Program-made: the position numbers and the translations under genes | Notes under the pieces: generated by a model | Database searches by the model: none | What the model was told of the DNA's origin: nothing | The model's input: the letters and a program-made list of their open reading frames with translations, nothing else | In this document: positions 1 to 5,629 of the stretch, piece after piece | Layout of the letters: each line of letters opens with the position of its first letter | How positions within the stretch are numbered: the stretch's first letter is position 1 | Assembly: GCA_964420115.1 (NCBI GenBank) | Contig: CAYQQO010000031.1 | Span: 1-7,768 of the forward strand | Source: CAYQQO01 sp964420115 | Lineage (GTDB): Bacteria > Patescibacteriota > Minisyncoccia > Portnoybacterales > UBA2143 | Direction of reading: 5' to 3' | Length of the DNA: 7,768 bases

Positions 1-3000
1 GTTAAAGCTACCTCTACCTTTGAATCAGCCACCACCATCCAGAACACACTGACAGTAGGTCAAGGATCTACCACCCTATCAATAGACACAGAGGGTAATC
101 TAACTACAACAGGAAATGTTACAACTCAAGGCAACCTTCAAGTTACAGGAGATCTGACTGTAACCGGAGCTCAAACATATTCAGGTGCTGCTTCCTTCAT
201 AACAGATACAGCCCCTCAACTAAAAGTCGGCTATGATGACTCAAACTACACAACCCAGACAATTACCTCCTCTGGTGGTGTTACCTTCGATGCTGTAGGA
301 ACTTCCCCTGCCTTCACTCTAGCTGATTCTACTACCATTGAAGGCCAGACAACAGTCTCACCCCCACAAGAGGGAACTACAGCACTCATTGTCAGAGGTA
401 AAACCCAGACAACCAACTTTCAGATGACAGACGGTTCATCTGCAGGATACATTCTAACCTCTGATGCATCTGGTAACGCATCCTGGGCCAACCTGTCTTC
501 CACAGCAGGACCTTGGACATTATCATCCAACAACCTTTACCCAGATGATACAGCCTACAACCTAGCTCTAGGTGCTACAGATGCAGGTACAGCTAAACTA
601 TACGTTTCAGGCAACGTTGGCTTTGGAGACACGACACCTGACTATCCTTTTGAAATACTAAACACCACAACACCTCAGTTTGCTATCTCCTATGACGACG
701 GTACAGACTACTCAACCTTCCAGGTAGATGACGACGGTAAACTGACCATCATAACATCTGGTGGTGAGATAGACATCTCAAATGAAAACCTAACTACAAC
801 AGGCACCATAACAACAAACACACTAACAGATGGCACAGCTTCTTTAACAGGAGGAGCTTTGTCTTCTCTAACAGACTTTACGGTAGACAACATCAACATT
901 AACTCAAACACCATTACTACAACATCAGGAGACCTAACTATTACAGCAGCAGGAGGAGACATTGATTTAAATGATGAGAACCTGGCCACAACAGGCACTA
1001 TCCAAGCTGAACAACTAACATCTACAAATGATCTAACAATGCAAGGACATCTGTTTACACTCGGTAATAATACAGCCACAGACATAGTTTTATCTTTTGA
1101 TGGCTCAGCTAATGATGCAACAATGACTTTCGATGAATCAGCAGACGAGTTTGACTTTGGAGATGCAGCTTTAATCACAACAGGAACCATAACTGGAGGA
1201 ACTCTAACTGACGGAACAGCCTCTTTAACAAGCGGCAATCTTTCCTTGGGAGATGGAAATTGGATCGGAACGGCTTTTGACCGGGAACGAATTGTCTTTG
1301 ACTCTACGCAGGAAGATATCGCTTTCATGGGAGGCTATGTCGGTGTCGGAACGATGGAACCGAGTTATCGATTACATGTGCCCTGGCTATCGGGAGATAC
1401 AACGACGACAGCATATTTTGGAAGCAATGACAGTGATAACGACCAAACCGCTTTACATGCATACTCATATGGCGGTCGTGGGATTTTAGCTCAAAGCGTC
1501 ACAGGTCCTTATGCCTTAGAGGTTAAAGGAGGCAATTCTACTTCTCTGCGTGTGGATGCTCTGCAAAACGCCATTGCCGGAGAATTCCTGATGAGGCCCA
1601 ATTCAACGGATACGGAGGTTGAAATGCTCAAGCTCTCCCGCAGAGTCCATAATGCAGCAGGAGCCAACGGAATAGGCGCTACCATCGATTGGCATCTTGA
1701 AGATGCAAATGATGATGATGAATTAGCAGGGAGAATTTCCAATCTTCTGACTAATGCCACGAACGGCTCTGAAGCATCAGCCTTAACTTTCTGGACGAGA
1801 ACTGGCGGCGGTGCCATCCAGGAACAGATCAGGATTAATGGAAACGGTAACGTCGGTGTCGGAACGACGGGACCTGATAAAAAACTAGAGATAAATACAG
1901 GAAATAGCGCAGACGGACTGCGTTTGACATATAACGATTCTGACGGTTCGGCGACCACTTATTCGGACTTTACAATAAATTCGGATGGCAATTTAACAAT
2001 TACCGCATCTGGAGGTAACATATCTTTTGATAATGACAATGTTACGTCAACGGGACTTGGAACTTTTGACGGTATCCGCATTAAAGGAACACAAGGGCTT
2101 ACATCGCTTTCGGATGATTTCATAACAAATGGAACTTTTGATTCCGACTCTGACTGGACAAAGGGAGATGGCTGGTCCATATCGGGAGGAACGGCCAACT
2201 TTACGGCAGGAACCTATGAGGCAACCCTTGAGCCAAATCCCGCATTAAATATTACGGCAGGAAAATATTATTATTACTCTTTTGATTGGGGCGGGGATTC
2301 CTTTGATCCGCTGAACATTTCCATAGGAAATACTACAAATAGTTGGGACCCTTTTGACGGAGGCAGCAAAACAGGCTATTTAAAGGCTTCAAATACTGAT
2401 AATTTAAAGTTTTATTTTTCTGATGCCGCAGGTGGCGGGACAGAGACAATTGATAATGTGGTTGTTAAGTTAGTGCCGGATATAAGTGGAGGAACGATTG
2501 AGGGCGTAGCAATAAAAGGGATAAGTGCGACTCTTACAGGAGTAGATTCGGCTGCTTTTGGGACCTCAAATGTCTCGGGAGATTTTTCAGTTGGTTTTGG
2601 CAGTTCAACTGTATCAGGAAATTATGCATCCGGAATAGGTGCCGGAACAGCAAGTGGTAATTACTCATTAGCTGGGGCAGGCGGAACAGCAAGTGGAACA
2701 AGGTCATTTTCATGGGGGCAGTTATCTTCTGCAACAAAAGACCATTCCATCGCAATAGGTTATAACGCAGATGCTACCGTAGAAGATGCTATAGCATTGG
2801 GTGATAGTGTTGACGCTACAGCATCTCATGCAATAGCTATAGGGCAATCTTTCTCAAACTCCACTGCATCTTCTGTATCCCTCGGAATAATATCTGAACA
2901 GTTCAGAGTAGCGTTTGGTTCAATCCATATACCTCAAGATAATATGAAATTGTATTACGGTGCCGGTGACGATGCGAGCATCTATTACGATGGAACAAAT

Positions 3001-4113
3001 ATGATTATAAATCCTAAAGAGGTCGGGACCGGAGTGCTGAATATTGCAGGCACGCTGAGGGTTGATACCCTAGCTTCGGCTTCCGCCACTCACGTCTGTC
3101 GCGACGGAAACAACGATTTGTCAACCTGTTCAGCCGATATCTCAGAATATGTCCCAACAACAGCAGAAGTCACCACAGGCGACGTAGTTGTAGTAAGCAG
3201 AGACAAAACAAACACAGTAGAAGACCAAACAGCACCTTTCATGCTTGAAAAGTCCCAAGAACCTTATCAAGACACACTTATTGGGGTAATAGCTGACGTT
3301 GTAGCAGGAGCCTCTCTGGGTAACAAGCCAGCAGACCACTACAAGCCTNNNNNNNNNNNNNNNNNNNNNNNNNNNNNNNNNNNNNNNNNNNNNNNNNNNN
3401 NNNNNNNNNNNNNNNNNNNNNNNNNNNNNNNNNNNNNNNNNNNNNNNNTGGGTGACCAATCTACCTTACCTCAACCCGCTTCTGCTATAACTTCTGTAAA
3501 ACAGTCTTTGACCTCTCTGGGAATAACAATTGAAGCGGGAATTGCTAAAGTGAAAGAATTGGTTACAGAAAAATTAACTGCCAGGATCGCCGTGATCCAG
3601 AAACTACAAATGGTAGACCAGAGAACAGGGGATATGTACTGTACTTGGATTGAAAACGGAGAATGGAAAAAAGTAAGGGGCAATTGTGACACAATAGAGT
3701 TTGGAACAGAGGCAGCGGATATTACAGGCTGTATGGATCCTTCAGCTACAAATTATAACCCAGACGCTACAAAAGAAAACGGCTCTTGTGAATACGAGAC
3801 AGTTGAGTTTGATCTGAATGTTTCAACAAGCACTTTAAATATGGAAGCTGTTGAGTTCTCAACCTCACCTGCATCTGCTGTATTCAACGTAATGGGAACT
3901 AACTGGCAGAGCTCTATTGAATACACAACACCATCTATCACAGGAATTAACTGGTTGAATCTCACACCTACTGAAGCTGAAACACCAGCTACAGTTAAAG
4001 CTGAGGCAGATTCAAGCGCCTTAAATGCAGGTAGCTACTTTAGTAAAATAATAATAATCTCCGAAGATAAATCGAAGGAAATTCGGGTCAATTTAGTCGT
4101 CAGGAAAAAATAA
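1..4113 (+). CDS. Giant repetitive surface/adhesin-like protein, 5' end outside window
   Basis: The reading frame is open from base 1 to a TAA at 4111-4113, so the ATG at 424 is internal and the true start lies upstream. About 1370 codons are covered, 100 bases of them in the N gap. The protein is Thr/Ser/Asp/Gly-rich with almost no cysteine in its first 1000 residues. In order (residues from base 1): beta-rich repeats with 'NLTTTG' and 'GNVGxG' motifs (1-690), a jelly-roll carbohydrate-binding-like module (705-827), eight YadA/Hep_Hag-type head repeats (850-957), 'LYYGAGDDASIYYDGTN' (about 983-1000), a Cys-x9-Cys hinge followed by 'DISEYVPTTAEVTTGDVVVV', the gap, a helical 'GITIEAGIAKVKELV' stalk, a 'GCMDPSATNYNPDA' loop and a BACON-like end. 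These modules are known from Patescibacteria cell-surface and phage tail-fibre-like proteins. Surface adhesion is inferred. Because the gap length is unknown, the frame could in principle join two genes, but the post-gap sequence is what usually follows in such proteins. Codon use changes inside the gene (see findings). Confidence 0.85.
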   Translation, partial: VKATSTFESATTIQNTLTVGQGSTTLSIDTEGNLTTTGNVTTQGNLQVTGDLTVTGAQTYSGAASFITDTAPQLKVGYDDSNYTTQTITSSGGVTFDAVGTSPAFTLADSTTIEGQTTVSPPQEGTTALIVRGKTQTTNFQMTDGSSAGYILTSDASGNASWANLSSTAGPWTLSSNNLYPDDTAYNLALGATDAGTAKLYVSGNVGFGDTTPDYPFEILNTTTPQFAISYDDGTDYSTFQVDDDGKLTIITSGGEIDISNENLTTTGTITTNTLTDGTASLTGGALSSLTDFTVDNININSNTITTTSGDLTITAAGGDIDLNDENLATTGTIQAEQLTSTNDLTMQGHLFTLGNNTATDIVLSFDGSANDATMTFDESADEFDFGDAALITTGTITGGTLTDGTASLTSGNLSLGDGNWIGTAFDRERIVFDSTQEDIAFMGGYVGVGTMEPSYRLHVPWLSGDTTTTAYFGSNDSDNDQTALHAYSYGGRGILAQSVTGPYALEVKGGNSTSLRVDALQNAIAGEFLMRPNSTDTEVEMLKLSRRVHNAAGANGIGATIDWHLEDANDDDELAGRISNLLTNATNGSEASALTFWTRTGGGAIQEQIRINGNGNVGVGTTGPDKKLEINTGNSADGLRLTYNDSDGSATTYSDFTINSDGNLTITASGGNISFDNDNVTSTGLGTFDGIRIKGTQGLTSLSDDFITNGTFDSDSDWTKGDGWSISGGTANFTAGTYEATLEPNPALNITAGKYYYYSFDWGGDSFDPLNISIGNTTNSWDPFDGGSKTGYLKASNTDNLKFYFSDAAGGGTETIDNVVVKLVPDISGGTIEGVAIKGISATLTGVDSAAFGTSNVSGDFSVGFGSSTVSGNYASGIGAGTASGNYSLAGAGGTASGTRSFSWGQLSSATKDHSIAIGYNADATVEDAIALGDSVDATASHAIAIGQSFSNSTASSVSLGIISEQFRVAFGSIHIPQDNMKLYYGAGDDASIYYDGTNMIINPKEVGTGVLNIAGTLRVDTLASASATHVCRDGNNDLSTCSADISEYVPTTAEVTTGDVVVVSRDKTNTVEDQTAPFMLEKSQEPYQDTLIGVIADVVAGASLGNKPADHYKPXXXXXXXXXXXXXXXXXXXXXXXXXXXXXXXXXXGDQSTLPQPASAITSVKQSLTSLGITIEAGIAKVKELVTEKLTARIAVIQKLQMVDQRTGDMYCTWIENGEWKKVRGNCDTIEFGTEAADITGCMDPSATNYNPDATKENGSCEYETVEFDLNVSTSTLNMEAVEFSTSPASAVFNVMGTNWQSSIEYTTPSITGINWLNLTPTEAETPATVKAEADSSALNAGSYFSKIIIISEDKSKEIRVNLVVRKK
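742..1002 (+). repeat. 23-residue 'LTI..GG.I..xNENL..TG' protein repeat, two of three copies
   Basis: Copies at 742-810 (LTIITSGGEIDISNENL followed by TTTGTI) and 934-1002 (LTITAAGGDIDLNDENL followed by ATTGTI) have identical length and are in frame. A third, more diverged copy lies at 1993-2061 (LTITASGGNISFDNDNV followed by TSTGLG). Two copies of LTDGTASLT(G/S)G at 823-855 and 1204-1236 belong to the same repeat family. This suggests a stalk made of similar beta-strand turns that grew by duplication. The third copy sits in a part of the gene with different codon use, so similarity there is at the protein level more than at the DNA level. Confidence 0.8.
1333..1893 (+). other. Region framed by two 'GxVGVGTxxPxxxLxx' tail-fibre motifs
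   Basis: The motif occurs at 1333-1380 (GYVGVGTMEPSYRLHV) and 1846-1893 (GNVGVGTTGPDKKLEI). A degenerate copy is at 610-657 (GNVGFGDTTPDYPFEI), and gene 3 carries one at 4760-4825. The motif 'NVGIGTTxPxxKLxV' is widespread in phage tail fibres and in surface proteins of uncultured bacteria, usually marking the end of a fibre repeat before a globular knob. The roughly 155 residues between the two copies (from about 'SGDTTTTAYFGSNDSDND' to 'QEQIRINGNG') look like one such knob module. Its ligand cannot be told from sequence. Confidence 0.6.
2113..2481 (+). other. Carbohydrate-binding-like jelly-roll module within gene 1
   Basis: Residues about 705-827 begin 'DDFITNGTFDSDSDWTKG' and continue 'WSISGGTANFTAG', ending 'ETIDNVVVKLV'. 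The opening 'NGTFD...W' plus 'GW.ISGGTA' and the closing 'IDNVVV' are the usual landmarks of CBM4/9-like and related galactose-binding-like beta-sandwiches found in secreted proteins. Glycan binding is an inference; the aromatic residues (YYYYSFDW) could supply a binding surface. A fold comparison would decide between a true CBM and a structural jelly roll. Confidence 0.6.
2548..2889 (+). repeat. Eight tandem YadA/Hep_Hag-type head repeats
   Basis: Four 13-residue units (SAAFGTSNVSGDF, SVGFGSSTVSGNY, ASGIGAGTASGNY, SLAGAGGTASGTR; 2548-2703) are followed by four 14-residue units (SFSWGQLSSATKDH, SIAIGYNADATVED, AIALGDSVDATASH, AIAIGQSFSNSTAS; 2704-2871) and a terminal half unit SVSLGI. The 'AIAIG' core and spacing match the head repeats of trimeric autotransporter adhesins, which form a left-handed parallel beta-roll and trimerise. 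At DNA level the 15-mer cggaacagcaagtgg recurs at 2643 and 2682, exactly one 39-base unit apart, consistent with unit duplication. Confidence 0.85.
3349..3448. other. Assembly gap (100 N) inside gene 1
   Basis: Exactly 100 N. This is the conventional filler for a gap of unknown size, so continuity of frame 1 across it is not proof. It falls just after 'GDVVVVSRDK...LIGVIADVV...LGNKPADHYKP'. In proteins of this style that segment normally continues with further conserved sequence before the helical 'GITIEAGIAKVKE' stalk seen at 3514-3561, so the true gap is probably longer than 33 codons (inference from memory of the family). Confidence 0.95.
3478..3699 (+). other. Helical stalk and 'MYCTWIENGEWKK' element of gene 1
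   Basis: After the gap, residues read 'ITSVKQSLTSLGITIEAGIAKVKELVTEKL' in pieces with regular hydrophobic spacing, as expected for an amphipathic or coiled-coil helix. It is followed by 'IQKLQMVDQRTGDMYCTWI' and 'NGEWKKVRGNCDTIEFG'. The two cysteines in the last part could form a disulfide. This arrangement (GITIExGIAxVKE, then LQMVDxxTGxxYCTWIxNGEW) is familiar near the C-terminus of large Patescibacteria surface proteins. It supports post-gap sequence belonging to the same kind of gene. Confidence 0.55.
3727..3795 (+). other. 'GCMDPSATNYNPDA' Cys/Asp loop motif
   Basis: Residues 1243-1265 form a single copy of the short 'GC(M/T)DPxATNYNPxAxxxxGSCxY' module. It is common in secreted proteins of Bacteroidetes and uncultured bacteria, usually just before a C-terminal domain. 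The paired cysteines likely bridge, and the Asp/Asn pattern suggests calcium binding, which is an inference. Confidence 0.75.
3805..4110 (+). other. C-terminal BACON-like beta-sandwich of gene 1
   Basis: The last 102 residues contain 'LNVSTSTLNMEAV', then 'VFNVMGTNW' with 'GINWLNLTPTEAETPATVK', and end 'LNAGSYFSKIIIISED...IRVNLVV'. The order (initial strand, WLxLxPxxxxTPAxVxxxxDxxxLxAGxYxxxIxI) matches BACON and related Ig-like domains, thought to bind glycans or mucin or to be structural. No sortase motif, membrane helix or outer-membrane barrel follows; the gene stops right after 'RKK'. Confidence 0.65.
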
Positions 4114-4159
4114 CTGTCGTGAAAGTGTTATAAGCGATCCCATTAACAGTAAAAATAAT

Positions 4160-4453
4160 ATGATTCAAATCAATAAAACAAACCACATTTGGGATAAGTC
4201 ACATGTCTATTTTATTTGCTCATTAATCGTCCTTATCCTCTTCTCTATCTGGCTCTTATACTATCTGTATTTTTTTGACCTTCCGGAACCTCACATTGAT
4301 AATAATGCTGATGAAATCACAGTAATAAGACACTACCAACTCATCAGAACCCAAACCGAGCAGTTGCACCAATTAAGAAAAGACAAACAATCCTTCTCGC
4401 GGGAAGAGATTGCAGATCAGATAAACACGTTGCGCAAACTTCGTGACAAATAA
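4160..4453 (+). CDS. Small single-pass membrane protein with helical tail, unknown function
   Basis: This 97-residue protein is not recognised as a named family. Residues about 16-39 (VYFICSLIVLILFSIWLLYY and the next four) form one clear transmembrane helix. The short N-terminus carries K/H residues, and the segment after the helix is acidic (DLPEPHIDNNADE), so by the positive-inside rule the C-terminus is probably outside. Residues about 50-97 are charged and helical, with Leu/Ile spacing like a short coiled coil (LIRTQTEQLHQLRKDK ... INTLRKLRDK). It starts 46 bases after gene 1 and ends 75 bases before gene 3 on the same strand, so co-expression is plausible. No Shine-Dalgarno sequence is visible before the ATG (context gtaaaaataat); it is the first ATG of the frame giving a full N-terminus. 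A membrane partner or anchor for the neighbouring surface proteins is a guess from location only. Confidence 0.75.
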   Translation: MIQINKTNHIWDKSHVYFICSLIVLILFSIWLLYYLYFFDLPEPHIDNNADEITVIRHYQLIRTQTEQLHQLRKDKQSFSREEIADQINTLRKLRDK

Positions 4454-4528
4454 TAAATTAATAAAAGGCGCAAGCGAATCATGTAGAAACCATGTTCCTG
4501 CATTTAGGCTTGGACCTCAACAACCGCT

Positions 4529-5629
4529 ATGAATAAAAATATTTCTTCTCGTCGCATCTCATTGATCCTTTGTTCTTTGGTTTTCTGTTTTGCGGCAGCT
4601 ATGTACGTTGTCGCTTGGACAGAACCGTCGCAAGGTCCGCCGTCAGACAATATTGCAGCGCCAATAAATATTGGCGATGTCACACAATATAAAAGTGGCG
4701 CCTTGGGCATCAAAGGTGTCTTTGAGACAGACACGGAAACCCATCTGGCTGTTTCAGGTGGTAACGTAGGGATTGGGGATACCTCCCCGGATTCCGGAAC
4801 AGGGGGACAATTAAAATTAGATGTAGAAGGACCGATTGGCGCGACAAAATATTGTGATGAAAATGGCAATCATTGTACTGTTGCCGGCGAATTATTTGGA
4901 GGACTTGGCGCTTGGGAAAATAAATCATTCAACACCGTCTATCATGCGTCGACAGATGGCCTTGTCATAGCTTGGATAGATTATTCAAGCTGGCCGGAAA
5001 TGTACGGCTATACTGGTAAAGATGAGTGGAGAGTTAGATATAACAATCCCTCGGTCCTTAGGCTGCGTGAAGGACCTGACGACGACGGAGCACGTCGTCA
5101 ATCAATAACCCTGCCTGTTCGAAGAGGTGATTACTGGAAAATCAGATTGACCGGTTCTGCTTCCGATAGTGGACTTTTTTGGATTCCTCTTTCTGTAAAA
5201 GCAGGATCATGTCCTTCTGAAACTGTAGAAATTTATAACGGTCTTTGTATTGATGATCACTGGCGCAGCGCAGCGACAATGCCGATTGCGGCGGATAACT
5301 GCTATTTTCAGGGAGGTCATGTCTGTACCTATGGGGAATTAACAGCCGCCTGCAAAAACGCCGTCGCTGGTTGCGGAGCCGGGGATGTTAATGGAAAATG
5401 GATCGGAAATGTTTGTGGAGATGATTGCGCTTTGTGCGGAAATGGCGTAGATAGCTGCGATAACTTTGAAGGAACGTGTGACAAAGACGATAATCGTCAG
5501 TATAAATGCTGTTACGGCAGCGTAGGNNNNNNNNNNNNNNNNNNNNNNNNNNNNNNNNNNNNNNNNNNNNNNNNNNNNNNNNNNNNNNNNNNNNNNNNNN
5601 NNNNNNNNNNNNNNNNNNNNNNNNNNTGA
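4529..5629 (+). CDS. Secreted tail-fibre-like protein with cysteine-rich C-terminal domain, interrupted by gap
   Basis: The start is the first ATG after an in-frame TAG at 4505-4507; no clear Shine-Dalgarno sequence precedes it. Residues 1-30 form a signal peptide or N-terminal anchor (MNKNISSRR, then ISLILCSLVFCFAAAMYVVA). Next come 'PPSDNIAAPINIGDVTQYKS' and 'GALGIKGVF', an N-terminal signature I associate with Patescibacteria fibre-like proteins, then 'GNVGIGDTSPD' and 'KYCDENGNHC', a close counterpart of the Cys hinge in gene 1. Residues about 130-222 look like a beta-sandwich (FNTVYHASTDGLVIAW, ITLPVRRGDYWKI, LFWIPL). From residue 228 a domain with 13 cysteines in about 105 residues includes 'GHVCTYGELTAAC' and 'RQYKCCYG', suggesting a disulfide-rich lectin-like fold. 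The visible coding sequence stops at 5526; if the gap is a multiple consistent with 100 bases, a TGA at 5627-5629 ends it and overlaps the next ATG. Binding a host or environmental ligand is inferred. Confidence 0.8.
   Translation: MNKNISSRRISLILCSLVFCFAAAMYVVAWTEPSQGPPSDNIAAPINIGDVTQYKSGALGIKGVFETDTETHLAVSGGNVGIGDTSPDSGTGGQLKLDVEGPIGATKYCDENGNHCTVAGELFGGLGAWENKSFNTVYHASTDGLVIAWIDYSSWPEMYGYTGKDEWRVRYNNPSVLRLREGPDDDGARRQSITLPVRRGDYWKIRLTGSASDSGLFWIPLSVKAGSCPSETVEIYNGLCIDDHWRSAATMPIAADNCYFQGGHVCTYGELTAACKNAVAGCGAGDVNGKWIGNVCGDDCALCGNGVDSCDNFEGTCDKDDNRQYKCCYGSVXXXXXXXXXXXXXXXXXXXXXXXXXXXXXXXXXX
5210..5526 (+). other. Cysteine-rich lectin-like domain of gene 3, truncated by gap
   Basis: The domain begins 'GSCPSETVEIYNGLCIDDHW', followed by 'RSAATMPIAADNCYFQGGHV' and 'CTYGELTAAC', then 'NGKWIGNVCGDDCALC' and 'NNFEG'-like 'CDNFEGTCDKDD', ending 'RQYKCCYGSV'. 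The order 'R.A.T...A...C...GG.VCT..EL..AC ... W.G ... C ... R.YRCC' resembles C-type-lectin or sulfatase-modifying-factor-like domains in secreted proteins. The ligand is unknown. The final beta-strand position (RQYKCC) suggests the domain is nearly complete at the gap. Confidence 0.5.
5527..5626. other. Assembly gap (100 N) between or within genes 3 and 4
   Basis: Again exactly 100 N, so of unknown true size. It hides the end of gene 3 and the ribosome binding region of gene 4. Any additional small gene, terminator or promoter between the two would be invisible. Confidence 0.95.

Noticed and set aside
424..426. ATG at 424 as the start of gene 1
   Set aside because: The same frame is open and of the same repeat style from base 1 (for example GNLTTTGNVTTQGNL at about 91-135), with no signal peptide after 424.
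708..1328. Open frame of 206 codons on the minus strand opposite gene 1
   Set aside because: It is opposite a clearly coding, repeat-rich frame, its product is a low-complexity Val/Ser/Pro sequence, and similar antisense frames recur at 1509-2198; all follow from the biased codons of gene 1.
2548..2871. CRISPR-like array
   Set aside because: The periodicity of 39 and 42 bases is coding and in frame, with diverged units and no conserved repeat separated by unique spacers.
1..4113. Phage tail fibre in a prophage
   Set aside because: The fibre-like motifs are shared with phages, but no phage structural, lysis or integration gene is in the window, and neighbours carry signal peptides and a peptidoglycan-binding domain, which fits cell-surface proteins better.
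4114..4159. Possible promoter or terminator between genes 1 and 2
   Set aside because: A TTATAAG stretch is present but there is no matching -35 box, and no stem-loop with a T run is visible.
4454..4528. Promoter, ribosome binding site or small RNA before gene 3
   Set aside because: The A/T-rich start (taataaattaataaaa) is not specific, no Shine-Dalgarno sequence lies near the ATG, and no stable hairpin stands out.
4504..4928. Minus-strand frames opposite the start of gene 3
   Set aside because: The plus frame has a signal peptide and recognisable motifs; the minus products have no recognisable features and overlap each other.
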